NCBI GenBank assembly: GCA_038239195.1
Contig: JBBSEZ010000292.1
Location: forward strand, 1 to 12,777
Origin: JBBSEZ01 sp038239195
Lineage (GTDB): Bacteria; Planctomycetota; Planctomycetia; Gemmatales; Gemmataceae
DNA: 12,777 nt
Direction: 5' to 3'
Shown here: one piece after another, positions 1 to 7,267 of the stretch
How the letters are laid out: each line of letters starts with the position of its first letter
Numbering within the stretch: position 1 is the stretch's first letter
The notes under the pieces: generated by a model
Seen by the model: the letters and a program-made list of their open reading frames with translations, nothing else
The model's database searches: none
Told to the model about the DNA's origin: nothing
Made by a program: the position numbers and the translations under genes

Positions 1-14
1 AAAAGTTACGGACG

Positions 15-20
15 AAGGAC
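15..20 (+). promoter_or_regulatory. Ribosome-binding site of the FG-GAP gene
   Basis: AAGGAC lies five bases before the ATG at 26 and fits a Shine-Dalgarno site, which supports that start. The first 25 bases of the window hold nothing else that can be recognised. Confidence 0.5.
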
Positions 21-25
21 TGCGA

Positions 26-1729
26 ATGACGACTACCTCTCGCCGTTGGCTGTGGATCGTCGGTCTGGGGGGGCTACTGGCCCTGCTCGGAGCGGGGGCG
101 TATGCCTTTCGTTTCGCCGAGAAGGCCGAGCCCAAGGCGCCGTCGGCGCGGCCGCCCGACGATCCCGCCGACATCGTCGAGCAGGTCCACAACTTTTGCG
201 GCGCTGCCTGCCACGCCTACCCGCCGCCGGACACCTTTCCGCGGAAGTGGTGGCGCAAGGAGGTGGAGCGCGGCTTCCTCTTCTTCGAGAAGTCCGGCCT
301 GCCGAGGAAGGCGCCCCCCATCGAGAGCGTCGTCCGCTACTACGAAAAGCGCGCCCCGGAGGAACTGGCCGTCCCCACCTGGAAGACCGCCTCCTGGCCG
401 CTGGGCGTCCGCTTCGAGCGGCGCAGTTACCCGGGACCGTCCATCGAGGGGCGGTTCGCCATCTCCAACGTCAATCTCGTCCACCTGCCCGATCCCGGCA
501 AGCCAGCGCGGGGCAAGGGAAAAGCCCAGGGGCCGCTCGACGTCCTCGCCTGCGACATGCAGGCCGGCCTCGTCATGCTGCTGCGCCCGTCCGATCCGTC
601 TCCCGCCTGGAAGGTGCTGGCCAACCACGCCGTCAACAAGCTGGCTCCTTCCAACCCCGCTCACGCCGAGGTGATCGACCTCAACAACGACGGCACCCCG
701 GGCGTGCTCGTCGCCGACCTCGGCAGCTTTCCGCCTACTGACGACCGGCGTGGCCGGGTGGTCTGGCTCCGCGGCGAATCCGACGGGTCGTTCACGCCGA
801 TCACCTTGCTCGAAAAGGTCGGGCGCGTCGCCGACGTCCAGGCTGCCGACTTCCGCGGGGTGGGCAAGCTCGACCTCGTGGTCGCTGTCTTCGGCTGGCA
901 GACAACCGGCGAGATCCTCTACATGGAAAACCACACCCTCGACCCGAAGAAGCCGAAGTTCGTGACGCGCGTTCTCGACCGGCGCCACGGCACCATCCAC
1001 GTCCCGGTCGCCGACCTCAACGGCGACAGCAAGCCCGACTTCGTCGCCCTGATCGCCCAGGAACACGAGACTGTCGTCGCGTTCATCAACAAGGGGAAGG
1101 GCCAGTTCGAGCAGAAGGTGCTCTACGAGGCGCCGCACCCCGGCTACGGCAGCAGCGGGATCCAACTCGTCGATCTCAACGGCGACGGCAAGCTCGACGT
1201 GTTGTACACCAACGGCGACATCCTCGATGACCCCTACCTGCTCAAGCCCTACCACAGCGTGCAGTGGCTCGAGAACAAGGGCGACCTGAACTTCGAGCAC
1301 CATCCGCTGACGCCGATGTACGGCACCCACCGCGCCGTGGCCGGCGACCTGCTCGGCACCGGCAGACAGGCCGTCGTCGCCGTCAGTTTCCTCCCCCACG
1401 ACAAGTTTCCGGAGCGCCGAACGCGCAAGGCCGACGCGATCGTCGTGCTGGAGCAGCTGGCGCCCGGCAAGGGGGAAAAGGCCCCGCGGTGGGAGCGGCA
1501 CTCGCTGGCGACGGTCGATTGCGACCACGTCACCTGCGCCGTCGGCGACGTGTATGGGACGGGGAGGCAAGACGTCGTGGTCGGCAACTTCAGCTCGACG
1601 GCGACCAACCATCCGGTGACGATCTGGAAGAACCTGGGCCTGCCGAAGGAGGAGAAAGGCAGGAGCTCGGCGAGACGAGCGCCCCGCTTCGGGCTCGAGT
1701 CGGCCTTCCGTCTTCCTCCGTCGGAATGA
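26..1729 (+). CDS. Exported FG-GAP/VCBS beta-propeller protein with CX3CH haem-like motif
   Basis: This 567-residue protein has an N-terminal hydrophobic segment (about residues 8-28) after an Arg-Arg pair, so it is probably exported and either anchored or cleaved. Residues 58-63 read CGAACH, a CX3CH variant of the c-type haem motif, followed by AYPPPDTFP. Related planctomycete proteins usually carry CX2CH here (recalled, not searched). The rest holds at least six FG-GAP/VCBS-like units, with acidic loops starting near residues 218 (DLNNDG), 275 (DFRGVG), 330 (DLNGDS), 383 (DLNGDG), 441 (DLLGTG) and 508 (DVYGTG). Spacing of about 55 residues fits a calcium-binding beta-propeller of six or seven blades. 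The family is linked to extracellular binding; no substrate can be read from the sequence. The last 20 or so residues are low-complexity and Arg/Ser/Pro-rich. A strong hairpin follows the stop codon, so the gene appears to end its own transcript. Confidence 0.85.
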   Translation: MTTTSRRWLWIVGLGGLLALLGAGAYAFRFAEKAEPKAPSARPPDDPADIVEQVHNFCGAACHAYPPPDTFPRKWWRKEVERGFLFFEKSGLPRKAPPIESVVRYYEKRAPEELAVPTWKTASWPLGVRFERRSYPGPSIEGRFAISNVNLVHLPDPGKPARGKGKAQGPLDVLACDMQAGLVMLLRPSDPSPAWKVLANHAVNKLAPSNPAHAEVIDLNNDGTPGVLVADLGSFPPTDDRRGRVVWLRGESDGSFTPITLLEKVGRVADVQAADFRGVGKLDLVVAVFGWQTTGEILYMENHTLDPKKPKFVTRVLDRRHGTIHVPVADLNGDSKPDFVALIAQEHETVVAFINKGKGQFEQKVLYEAPHPGYGSSGIQLVDLNGDGKLDVLYTNGDILDDPYLLKPYHSVQWLENKGDLNFEHHPLTPMYGTHRAVAGDLLGTGRQAVVAVSFLPHDKFPERRTRKADAIVVLEQLAPGKGEKAPRWERHSLATVDCDHVTCAVGDVYGTGRQDVVVGNFSSTATNHPVTIWKNLGLPKEEKGRSSARRAPRFGLESAFRLPPSE

Positions 1730-1766
1730 CACAGAGCTTGCAGGGAGAAGGTGCGCGACGAAAGCA

Positions 1767-1795
1767 GGCCCCTCGGCGCTGCGCGCCGAGGGGCC
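1767..1795 (+). terminator. Perfect 13-bp stem hairpin after the FG-GAP gene
   Basis: GGCCCCTCGGCGC at 1767-1779 pairs perfectly with 1783-1795 around a TGC loop. It begins 38 bases after the stop at 1729. There is no clear U-tract afterwards (TTCGCGTCATT follows), so it is either a non-canonical terminator or an mRNA-stabilising stem. It is the strongest hairpin noticed in the window. The remaining intergenic sequence up to 1965 shows no gene. Confidence 0.6.
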
Positions 1796-1969
1796 TTCGC
1801 GTCATTCCTCCGGGCCGCCTTGCTCTCCAGGGGCGCCGCGGCACGCGTCGGTAATGGAGCAGGGCGCTGGCGAGCTTTGCAGCGAGAGAACGGGACCGCT
1901 ACAACTCCGCGGGCACGCCGTCCAGGTCGCCCGTCCGTCGCACGGGGGTGATACGGTCCTGTTCCTTGC

Positions 1970-1998
1970 TTGAGGCCCTTCCGACCTCCGGCTACAAT
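1970..1998 (+). promoter_or_regulatory. Sigma-70-like promoter of the first DUF4058-like gene
   Basis: TTGAGG at 1970-1975 and TACAAT at 1993-1998 are separated by 17 bases. The -10 box is one base off TATAAT and the -35 matches four of six positions. The -10 ends 32 bases before the ATG at 2031, the same distance as in the downstream paralogue. The ribosome-binding site GGAGG is at 2020-2024. Confidence 0.55.
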
Positions 1999-2030
1999 AA
2001 CGCTGGCGGGCCGCTTTCTGGAGGGAGACC

Positions 2031-2774
2031 ATGCCGGTTCACGACTGGACGCGCGTCAGTGCGGGCACGTTTCACGATTTCCACAACGCCTGGATCACCG
2101 AGCTCCGCAACGCTCTCAACGGCGGTCTGCTCCCGCGCGGGTTCTACGCCCAGGGAGAGCAGCACGCCGGGCAAATCCAGACCGACGTCCTGACGCTGCA
2201 CGCGGGGGGTGACCCGGCCGCCCAGGGGGGCGGCGGCGTCCTGGCCGAAGCGCCGCCGCGCGTCAGCCGCAAAGTCTCGGCTTCGGAAGCCGCCTTCGTG
2301 CGCGCCGCCCGCCGCACGCTCATCATTCGCCACGTCAGCGGCCATCGCGTGGTCGCGCTGCTGGAGATCGTTTCGCCTGCCAACAAGGATCGGCCCCGCA
2401 GCGTCGCGGATTTCGCCCACAAGGCGGAATCGGCCCTGCGCCAGGGGATTCACCTACTCGTCGTGGATTTGTTCCCGCCGGGCCTTCACGATCCCCAAGG
2501 GATTCACGAAGTCATCTGGGAGGGCTACAGCGAAGAGGTGAATGCGCCCCCGCTGGACAAGCCGCTTACCTTGGCGTCGTACATGGTGGGCCCGCTGCCC
2601 GAGGCGTATCTGGAGTTCGTGGCGGTAGGCGACGCGCTGCCGGCGATGCCGCTGTTCCTCGACCTGCACGCCTACGTCACCGTGCCATTCAATTCGACCT
2701 ACGAGGCGGCCTACCGCGGCGTGCCGGAGATCTGGCGCGAGGTGCTGGAAGGACCAGCGCCGCCTGCTGCATGA
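2031..2774 (+). CDS. DUF4058-like protein, copy 1
   Basis: This 247-residue cytoplasmic protein opens with MPVHDWTRVSAGTFHDFH, a conserved start of a family common in planctomycetes that I associate with DUF4058; its function is unknown. Conserved blocks shared with the neighbouring copy are the N-terminus, RHVSGHR (about 100-106), EIVSPANKDR (112-121), LLVVDLFPPG (142-151) and WREVLEG near the C-terminus. No signal peptide or membrane segment is visible. The arrangement of an acidic residue, SPANK and a later VVDLFPP strand is loosely like a restriction-endonuclease fold, but that is only a guess. The start is fixed by GGAGG six bases upstream and by alignment with copy 2. The gene has its own promoter and lies 243 bases before copy 2. 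The name is an assignment from memory; the coding call itself is firm. Confidence 0.82.
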   Translation: MPVHDWTRVSAGTFHDFHNAWITELRNALNGGLLPRGFYAQGEQHAGQIQTDVLTLHAGGDPAAQGGGGVLAEAPPRVSRKVSASEAAFVRAARRTLIIRHVSGHRVVALLEIVSPANKDRPRSVADFAHKAESALRQGIHLLVVDLFPPGLHDPQGIHEVIWEGYSEEVNAPPLDKPLTLASYMVGPLPEAYLEFVAVGDALPAMPLFLDLHAYVTVPFNSTYEAAYRGVPEIWREVLEGPAPPAA

Positions 2775-2979
2775 GTCGTGCCCCTGTCTGTGACCTCTTG
2801 CAACTGCCCTGCATCGTCCACCAGCAACCGGCGGTGGGCGTTGCAACGCGAGAATGGAAACGGGGCGCCTCGATGGGCACGCGCCGGTCCGCCTCGGCCG
2901 CTTCACCCGCCAGTCCCCCCGCAAGACGGCGACGGTCTCCGTTTGGCGGCCTCTGCTTTCGCCAGCCCGTTGGCGAGGT

Positions 2980-2985
2980 TACAAT
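2980..2985 (+). promoter_or_regulatory. -10 box (TACAAT) of the second DUF4058-like gene
   Basis: TACAAT ends 32 bases before the ATG at 3018, matching the spacing upstream of copy 1. No good -35 box is seen 17 bases upstream (TTTCGC at 2957-2962 is poor). The flanking bases (GGTTACAATACC against GGCTACAATAAC) also resemble each other, which suggests that the promoter was duplicated with the gene. Confidence 0.45.
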
Positions 2986-3017
2986 ACCTTCACGTGCGGC
3001 TTCCAGGAGGATCGACC

Positions 3018-3788
3018 ATGCCCGTGCATGACTGGACACGCGTGGAAGCTGGGATCTTCCACGATTTTCACACCGTTTGGGTTGGCAACATCCGGACGGC
3101 CCTTAACGATGGGTTGTTGCCGCAAGGCTACTACGCCTTGGCCGAGCAGCACGCCGGCCGTTCCATCGCGGACGTGCTGGCCCTGCACGCCAGCGCGGCA
3201 CCTCGCGAGCCGCTGCTACGGCCGTTGCCTTTGCCCCCAGACACGGGTGGGGCCGCCGTGGCCGAGGCGCCGCCCAGGGTGCGGCGCCGGCAAACGATCG
3301 AACAGGCCGCGCTGGCCCGTCGCCGCACCCTGGCGATCCGCCACGTCAGCGGGCATCGCCTCATCGCCCTCCTGGAGATCGTCTCCCCGGCGAACAAGGA
3401 TCGCGCTCGCCACGTCGAAGACTTCGCCGCCAAGGCCCTGTCCGCGCTGGACCTCGGCGTCCACGTGCTGCTCGTGGACCTGTTCCCCCCCGGCTCGCAC
3501 GACCCACAGGGGATGCACGGCGTGCTCCTCCAGCGCCTGGAGCAGTCCGACGAGCCGTACGACCTGCCTGCCGAGGAGCCGTTGACGTTGGCCAGTTACG
3601 CCGCAGGCCCGCAGGTCGAGGCCTACCTGGAGCACGCCGCCGTCGGCGCCACCCTCCCGGAGATGCCGCTGTTCCTGCGCCCCGACCGCTACGTCAACGT
3701 GCCGCTGGAGCCGACGTACCTGGCGGCGTATCGCGGCATGCCCGCGTTCTGGCGCGAGGTCCTGGAAGGATCGCCGCCTGCCTCCTGA
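3018..3788 (+). CDS. DUF4058-like protein, copy 2
   Basis: This 256-residue paralogue of the upstream gene shares the same opening (MPVHDWTRVEAGIFHDFH), RHVSGHR (108-114), EIVSPANKDR (120-129), LLVDLFPPG (151-159) and WREVLEG (246-252). The open frame extends back to 2778, but the ATG at 3018 is chosen because AGGAGG lies at 3005-3010, a -10 box precedes it, and the protein then aligns with copy 1 from its first residue. Copy 2 carries about nine extra residues in the variable region around 60-80. Both copies keep the same conserved blocks, so neither looks decayed. The gene converges on a TPR gene ending at 3819; only 30 bases separate the two stops and no clear terminator is visible there. 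The molecular function is unknown. Confidence 0.82.
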   Translation: MPVHDWTRVEAGIFHDFHTVWVGNIRTALNDGLLPQGYYALAEQHAGRSIADVLALHASAAPREPLLRPLPLPPDTGGAAVAEAPPRVRRRQTIEQAALARRRTLAIRHVSGHRLIALLEIVSPANKDRARHVEDFAAKALSALDLGVHVLLVDLFPPGSHDPQGMHGVLLQRLEQSDEPYDLPAEEPLTLASYAAGPQVEAYLEHAAVGATLPEMPLFLRPDRYVNVPLEPTYLAAYRGMPAFWREVLEGSPPAS

Positions 3789-3818
3789 GCCGCTCGTGGT
3801 GGGCCTACGAGGTTGCCG

Positions 3819-5156
3819 TCACCTCGGAGCCTTGTCCTCTCTCGCTTGTCGGCGATGGTCTCTCGCCCGCTCGACATCTCCCTGGCGCTCGTAATGGTCT
3901 GCCAGGGCCGCATGCGCCGGCCGGTAGTTGGGGTCCAGGCGCAAGGCGCTGAGCAGCCACGCCTCGCCGGTCTTCGCGTGTCCGTTGCGCAGGACTAACA
4001 CGCCCATCTCGCATTGGAGGGCCGGGTCGAGCGGTTGCTCGGACAACTTTCGGCTGGTCAGCTCGCCCAGGCGCTCGGCCCGGTCCTTGAGCGCCTCGGC
4101 CTTTTTCAGCGCGGTGCGGGCCTCCTCGACCTTGTTCTGCTGCCGCAGCGCCTGAACGAGGAGGAATTGCGACTGGTAATCGTTCGGCCTGGCCTGCACC
4201 GCGCGCCGCAGCCAGCGCTCGGCCTGGGCCGGGCGATTGTCCGCCAGGGCGAACTGGCCGCGCGTGCGCAGGGCCAGCGCGTGCTCGGGGTGGCGCTCCA
4301 GGACGGCATCGACGATCTGCCGGGCCTCGGCGCCCCGGTCGAGCATGTTGTGGCAGCGCGCCAGCCGGACCTGCACGTCGGGATCGTCCGGCTTCTGCCG
4401 CGCGACGCGCTCCAGGTGGGGGAAGGCTTCGGCGTAGCCGCCCATGTCGAGCAGGCACAGCACCAGCCGCCAGCGGGTGGCGTCCCTTGTCGGGTCGCGC
4501 TCGATCACCCGGCGGAAGTCCTCGGCGCCCTTGTGGGCCGACTTGCCGTTCTGGTAAGCGAGGCCGCGGAGCTCCAGCGCCCGCAGGTTGTCCGGGTCGA
4601 GGCCGAGCCAGTGATTGAGAAAGGCCAGCGCGTCGAGGATGCGGTAGACGCGGACGCAGCCCTCGGCGAGCGCCTCCCAGACGAGGGGGGCCTTTTCAGG
4701 GGCCTGCTCGGTCTGGCGCTGGAGAAACTCTTCGACCTCGCGCACGTTGCCGGAGGCCGCCTGGAGCAGCGCCCACTCGAACGCGACCTCGTCCGAGGTG
4801 CCGGAGAGCTGGCGCTGGGCGGCGCGCAGGTGGAGGGCGGCCTCGTCGAACTTCCCGCTCTGCCGGGCCGCCCTGCTGGCGAGCAGCTGGCCCTCCACAC
4901 TGTTCGGCCAGGTGCCCAGGCAGCGCGCCAGATGGTCCCGGGCCTCTTCGGGGTGGTAGCGCGCCAGGGCGGACCGGCCGGCCCGCAGTTGATGCCACGC
5001 CCAGGCGTGCGGGCCGCTCAGGCCGATCGCCAGGCCGGCGACGAGCAGGGCGAGCAACCGGAAAGGATGAGCGAGGAAGGAGGATGGATGAAAAAAAGAG
5101 CGCACGCGCGGACCAGGGGGCGGGGGGGCCTGGTTCTCTCTCGATCCGTCCTGCAT
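3819..5156 (-). CDS. Membrane-anchored TPR protein 2
   Basis: The protein has 445 residues from the ATG at 5156, which sits behind AAAGGAGGAAGG. The frame stays open upstream to 5351, but that part overlaps the preceding TPR gene and reads as Arg/Thr/Ser shadow sequence, so it was dropped. A short Pro-rich cytoplasmic segment is followed by one hydrophobic stretch (about 36-52, LLALLVAGLAIGL), then a helical-repeat region to the C-terminus. TPR signatures such as ALAFLNHWLGLDPDN, AERWLRRAVQARPND and LLSALRLDPNYRPAH recur about every 34 residues, for roughly eight to ten repeats. The topology predicts a single-span protein with the repeats outside the membrane, probably a scaffold for protein contacts. 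It is a paralogue of the gene just upstream: both end with a repeat of the form ALRxDPN..P.H.ALA..YE..G. The intergenic gap is 19 bases, so the two are probably co-transcribed. Confidence 0.85.
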   Translation of the reverse strand: MQDGSRENQAPPPPGPRVRSFFHPSSFLAHPFRLLALLVAGLAIGLSGPHAWAWHQLRAGRSALARYHPEEARDHLARCLGTWPNSVEGQLLASRAARQSGKFDEAALHLRAAQRQLSGTSDEVAFEWALLQAASGNVREVEEFLQRQTEQAPEKAPLVWEALAEGCVRVYRILDALAFLNHWLGLDPDNLRALELRGLAYQNGKSAHKGAEDFRRVIERDPTRDATRWRLVLCLLDMGGYAEAFPHLERVARQKPDDPDVQVRLARCHNMLDRGAEARQIVDAVLERHPEHALALRTRGQFALADNRPAQAERWLRRAVQARPNDYQSQFLLVQALRQQNKVEEARTALKKAEALKDRAERLGELTSRKLSEQPLDPALQCEMGVLVLRNGHAKTGEAWLLSALRLDPNYRPAHAALADHYERQGDVERARDHRRQAREDKAPR

Positions 5157-5175
5157 CCTTCCTCCTTTCGAGAGC

Positions 5176-6582
5176 TCACGGTTTCTGCGGGCCGCCGAAC
5201 CGCTGGGCGAGCGCGCGATGGCGGGCGGAGAGGATCGGATTGCCCGTCTCGTGGTAGTACGCGGCCAGGGCGCGGTGCGTCGGCGCGTGGTTGGGGTCGA
5301 TGCGCAAGGCGTTCTGAAGCCAGCGATGCGCCTCCTTCGGCCGGCCCGCACGCAGGGCGATCAGGGCCACCTCGTAGGGGACGCCCGGGTCGTTGGGGGC
5401 CTCCTGGAGCCGGCCGCGCGCGATGATGCCGATGCGCTGGATGTCGGCCTCGATTCGGCGGAGCGCCTCCCGTTCCTTGGCGGCCTCGGCCTTCTTGCCG
5501 TTGCCCCCGAGGGCGAGTTGGTAGTGGTTGCGCGCGCGGACGTCGCTCGGGTCGAGTTGGACGGCCCGTCGCAAAAACTCTTCGGCGGCCTGGCCATCGC
5601 CGTCCCGGTAGGCGAGCCGGCCGCGCTCGGCCAGCGCGGCAGGGTGGTCGGGATGACGAGCGAGGCAGTCGTCGAGGACGGCGCGGGCCTCGTCGGCCCG
5701 CCCTTGCAGGTCGAGGGCCTGGGCGAGTTGCGTCATCGCGTTGGGGTTGTGGGGGAGGCGCTTGCGCAGATGTTCCAGGTGGGCCAGCGCTTCCTCCCCC
5801 TGGCTCATCTGGAGGAGGAGCGCCGTCAAGCGTAGCCGCGCCTCGTCGTGCTCGGGATCGATTTCGACCAGGCGGCGGAACGTCCGCAGCGCGTCGCTGC
5901 TTTGCTCGCGCTGCTCGTGCAGTTTGCCGCTGGCGAACAGCGCGAGCGGACTGTCGGGCTCGGCCTCCAGCCAGCGCTCGATCTGCGTGGCGGCATCGCG
6001 CAGGCGAAACCGATACAGCAGCCCGGCGACCAGCGCCTCGCGGGCCAGCGCGGCTTCCGGGCCCCCCGCGTCGATGCGAGCCTGCAACAGCAGCCAGACC
6101 GCCTCCACCTCTCCGCCGGTGGCCCGAAGCAACAGCCGTTCCAGCACCAGGGGCTCGTCGTCGCCGCGCAGCTGCCAGTAACGATCGAGGAACGCCTCGG
6201 CCTCCGTCCAGGCGCCGCTGCGCCGGGCCACGCGGGCGCAGAGCAGCAGCACCTCGGGATGGTCGGGACGGGCCCACCGGCACGCGTGAAGGTGTCGGAT
6301 GGCGACGCCATTGTGTCCGCGCTCGATGGCCCGCCGGGCGGCGCGTAGGTGGTGTTCCGTCCAGACGAAGAGCCCGAGCAGGCCTGTCGCCCCACCGCAG
6401 AGGGCGAGCAAGGCCATTGCGCTCAGCGCCCGCCACAGGTGGCGCCGGAGAAAGAGGAAGGGGGCGACGAGGAGGCGCATGGCCCCGCGCCGGCGGGGGG
6501 CTGGCGCAGGGGTGGCAGGGGGAAGGGGAACCAACGAGGTGGCCGCGGAGGCCGTTTCGACGCTGCCCGCCTTGTCGTGCAT
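5176..6582 (-). CDS. Membrane-anchored TPR protein 1
   Basis: This 468-residue protein has a Pro/Ala-rich cytoplasmic head (1-34), a basic stretch, one transmembrane segment at about 53-74 (LSAMALLALCGGATGLLGLF) and then TPR repeats to the end. Clear repeats include ALRTFRRLVEIDPEHDEARL, ALAHLEHLRKRLPHNPNA, ARAVLDDCLARHPDHPAALA, AEEFLRRAVQLDPSDVRA and AHRWLQNALRIDPNHAPTHR. The start at 6582 gives the longest sensible frame; an internal ATG at 6480 (MRLLVAPFLF) is a possible alternative that would remove the Pro-rich head. The gene is followed after 19 bases by its paralogue. Upstream, two hairpins lie between it and lipoprotein 1, so it may form a separate transcription unit or be attenuated. 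The role is likely envelope scaffolding; no catalytic domain was seen. Confidence 0.85.
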   Translation of the reverse strand: MHDKAGSVETASAATSLVPLPPATPAPAPRRRGAMRLLVAPFLFLRRHLWRALSAMALLALCGGATGLLGLFVWTEHHLRAARRAIERGHNGVAIRHLHACRWARPDHPEVLLLCARVARRSGAWTEAEAFLDRYWQLRGDDEPLVLERLLLRATGGEVEAVWLLLQARIDAGGPEAALAREALVAGLLYRFRLRDAATQIERWLEAEPDSPLALFASGKLHEQREQSSDALRTFRRLVEIDPEHDEARLRLTALLLQMSQGEEALAHLEHLRKRLPHNPNAMTQLAQALDLQGRADEARAVLDDCLARHPDHPAALAERGRLAYRDGDGQAAEEFLRRAVQLDPSDVRARNHYQLALGGNGKKAEAAKEREALRRIEADIQRIGIIARGRLQEAPNDPGVPYEVALIALRAGRPKEAHRWLQNALRIDPNHAPTHRALAAYYHETGNPILSARHRALAQRFGGPQKP

Positions 6583-6624
6583 CTTCCCCGCCTCGAGACG
6601 GTTGACGCGATCCGGGGGGGCGAG

Positions 6625-6671
6625 CCGCCGGGCTTGTCCCGGCGGTCTGGAAGACGGGGACCAGCCCCGTC
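6625..6671 (-). repeat. Pair of adjacent hairpins between lipoprotein 1 and the TPR genes
   Basis: GACGGGG at 6653-6659 pairs with CCCCGTC at 6665-6671 (5-base loop). CCGCCGGG at 6625-6632 pairs with CCCGGCGG at 6638-6645 (5-base loop). Both stems are perfect. They begin 17 bases after the lipoprotein stop and have no U-tract. They could act as a terminator or attenuator, or be one copy of a REP-like dispersed repeat. Confidence 0.5.
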
Positions 6672-6687
6672 GCTCGGCTCGCAGGCG

Positions 6688-7140
6688 CTACTCGAGCTTG
6701 ACGTCGTGGTCTTGCTTGCCCCCTTTGACCGTGAACGTCAACCCGGATTGTTCGACGTCGGCGTACTTGCCGGGGATTTCCACGTAGCGCCGCTTTGCCT
6801 CCTCGGGGTCCATCGGCTTGTTCGGTGCACCGGGAGGCAGGTTGAGTTTGCGCGCGCCAGCCCTGACCTTGAGCGATTCCGTCTCCACGGTGATCTTCAC
6901 CAACCCGGGGGGCAGCTGAGGGATGGTGTAACTGCCGTCTTCGGCGATCGAGGACGTTCCGCTCTGGTTCTTCTCGACGTTGCGGAACAGCACGTTGCCG
7001 CCTTTCAGGGGTGTGCCTTGATAGTACACCTTGCCGGAGACGGTCCCGGGGGAAGTGCTGCACCCCATCGCCCCCAGCAACGCCAGGAGGGCCAGAACCC
7101 GGGCCCACCTTCCCAGGCCCCGGCAGGGAGAGTCGTGCAT
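6688..7140 (-). CDS. Lipoprotein 1, carboxypeptidase-regulatory-like fold
   Basis: This 150-residue protein has a signal peptide ending in a lipobox, LGAMGC, with the lipidated Cys at residue 27. A small beta-sandwich follows, recognised by the GTVSGKVYYQGTPLKGGNVL motif (about 32-51) and by EDGSYTIPQLPPGLVKITVE. This pattern is typical of planctomycete carboxypeptidase-regulatory-like proteins (an Ig or transthyretin-like fold). The C-terminus, YVEIPGKYADVEQSGLTF followed by QDHDVKLE, is shared almost unchanged with lipoprotein 2, and there the DNA is about 91% identical over 103 bases. The protein is predicted to sit in the envelope, tethered by lipid; a specific function is not known. It lies 127 bases downstream of the intact DUF1559 gene and is probably co-expressed with it. 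Confidence 0.85.
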   Translation of the reverse strand: MHDSPCRGLGRWARVLALLALLGAMGCSTSPGTVSGKVYYQGTPLKGGNVLFRNVEKNQSGTSSIAEDGSYTIPQLPPGLVKITVETESLKVRAGARKLNLPPGAPNKPMDPEEAKRRYVEIPGKYADVEQSGLTFTVKGGKQDHDVKLE

Positions 7141-7267
7141 GAAACCTCAATCCTTTCTGAAGAGGGCCAACTTCCCGTTCGGGGGAGGGCCCGCCCCCCG
7201 AGCTCCCACGCGGACCGAAAGAGGGCGCGGGCCGGGACGGAAAGCCCGGTGCCGCCCCATCTGCACA

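Noticed and set aside
74..1732. Long minus-strand open frame of 552 codons opposite the FG-GAP gene
   Set aside because: It is a high-GC antisense shadow. It has no recognisable domain, while the plus strand has a signal segment and regular FG-GAP repeats.
2838..2862. GTTGCAACGCGAGAATGGAAAC looks like a CRISPR repeat ending in GAAAC
   Set aside because: Only one good copy exists. The related sequence near 1875 is diverged and lies in the duplicated promoter region of a paralogue, so there is no repeat-spacer array.
4014..5426. Plus-strand open frame of 470 codons across the TPR gene
   Set aside because: It lies opposite clear TPR repeats, is low in domain signal and has Arg/Gly/Ala-biased shadow composition.
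5018..7150. Minus-strand open frame of 710 codons spanning TPR gene 1 and lipoprotein 1
   Set aside because: It crosses two well-supported genes in another frame and is Arg/Pro/Ala-rich with no domain.
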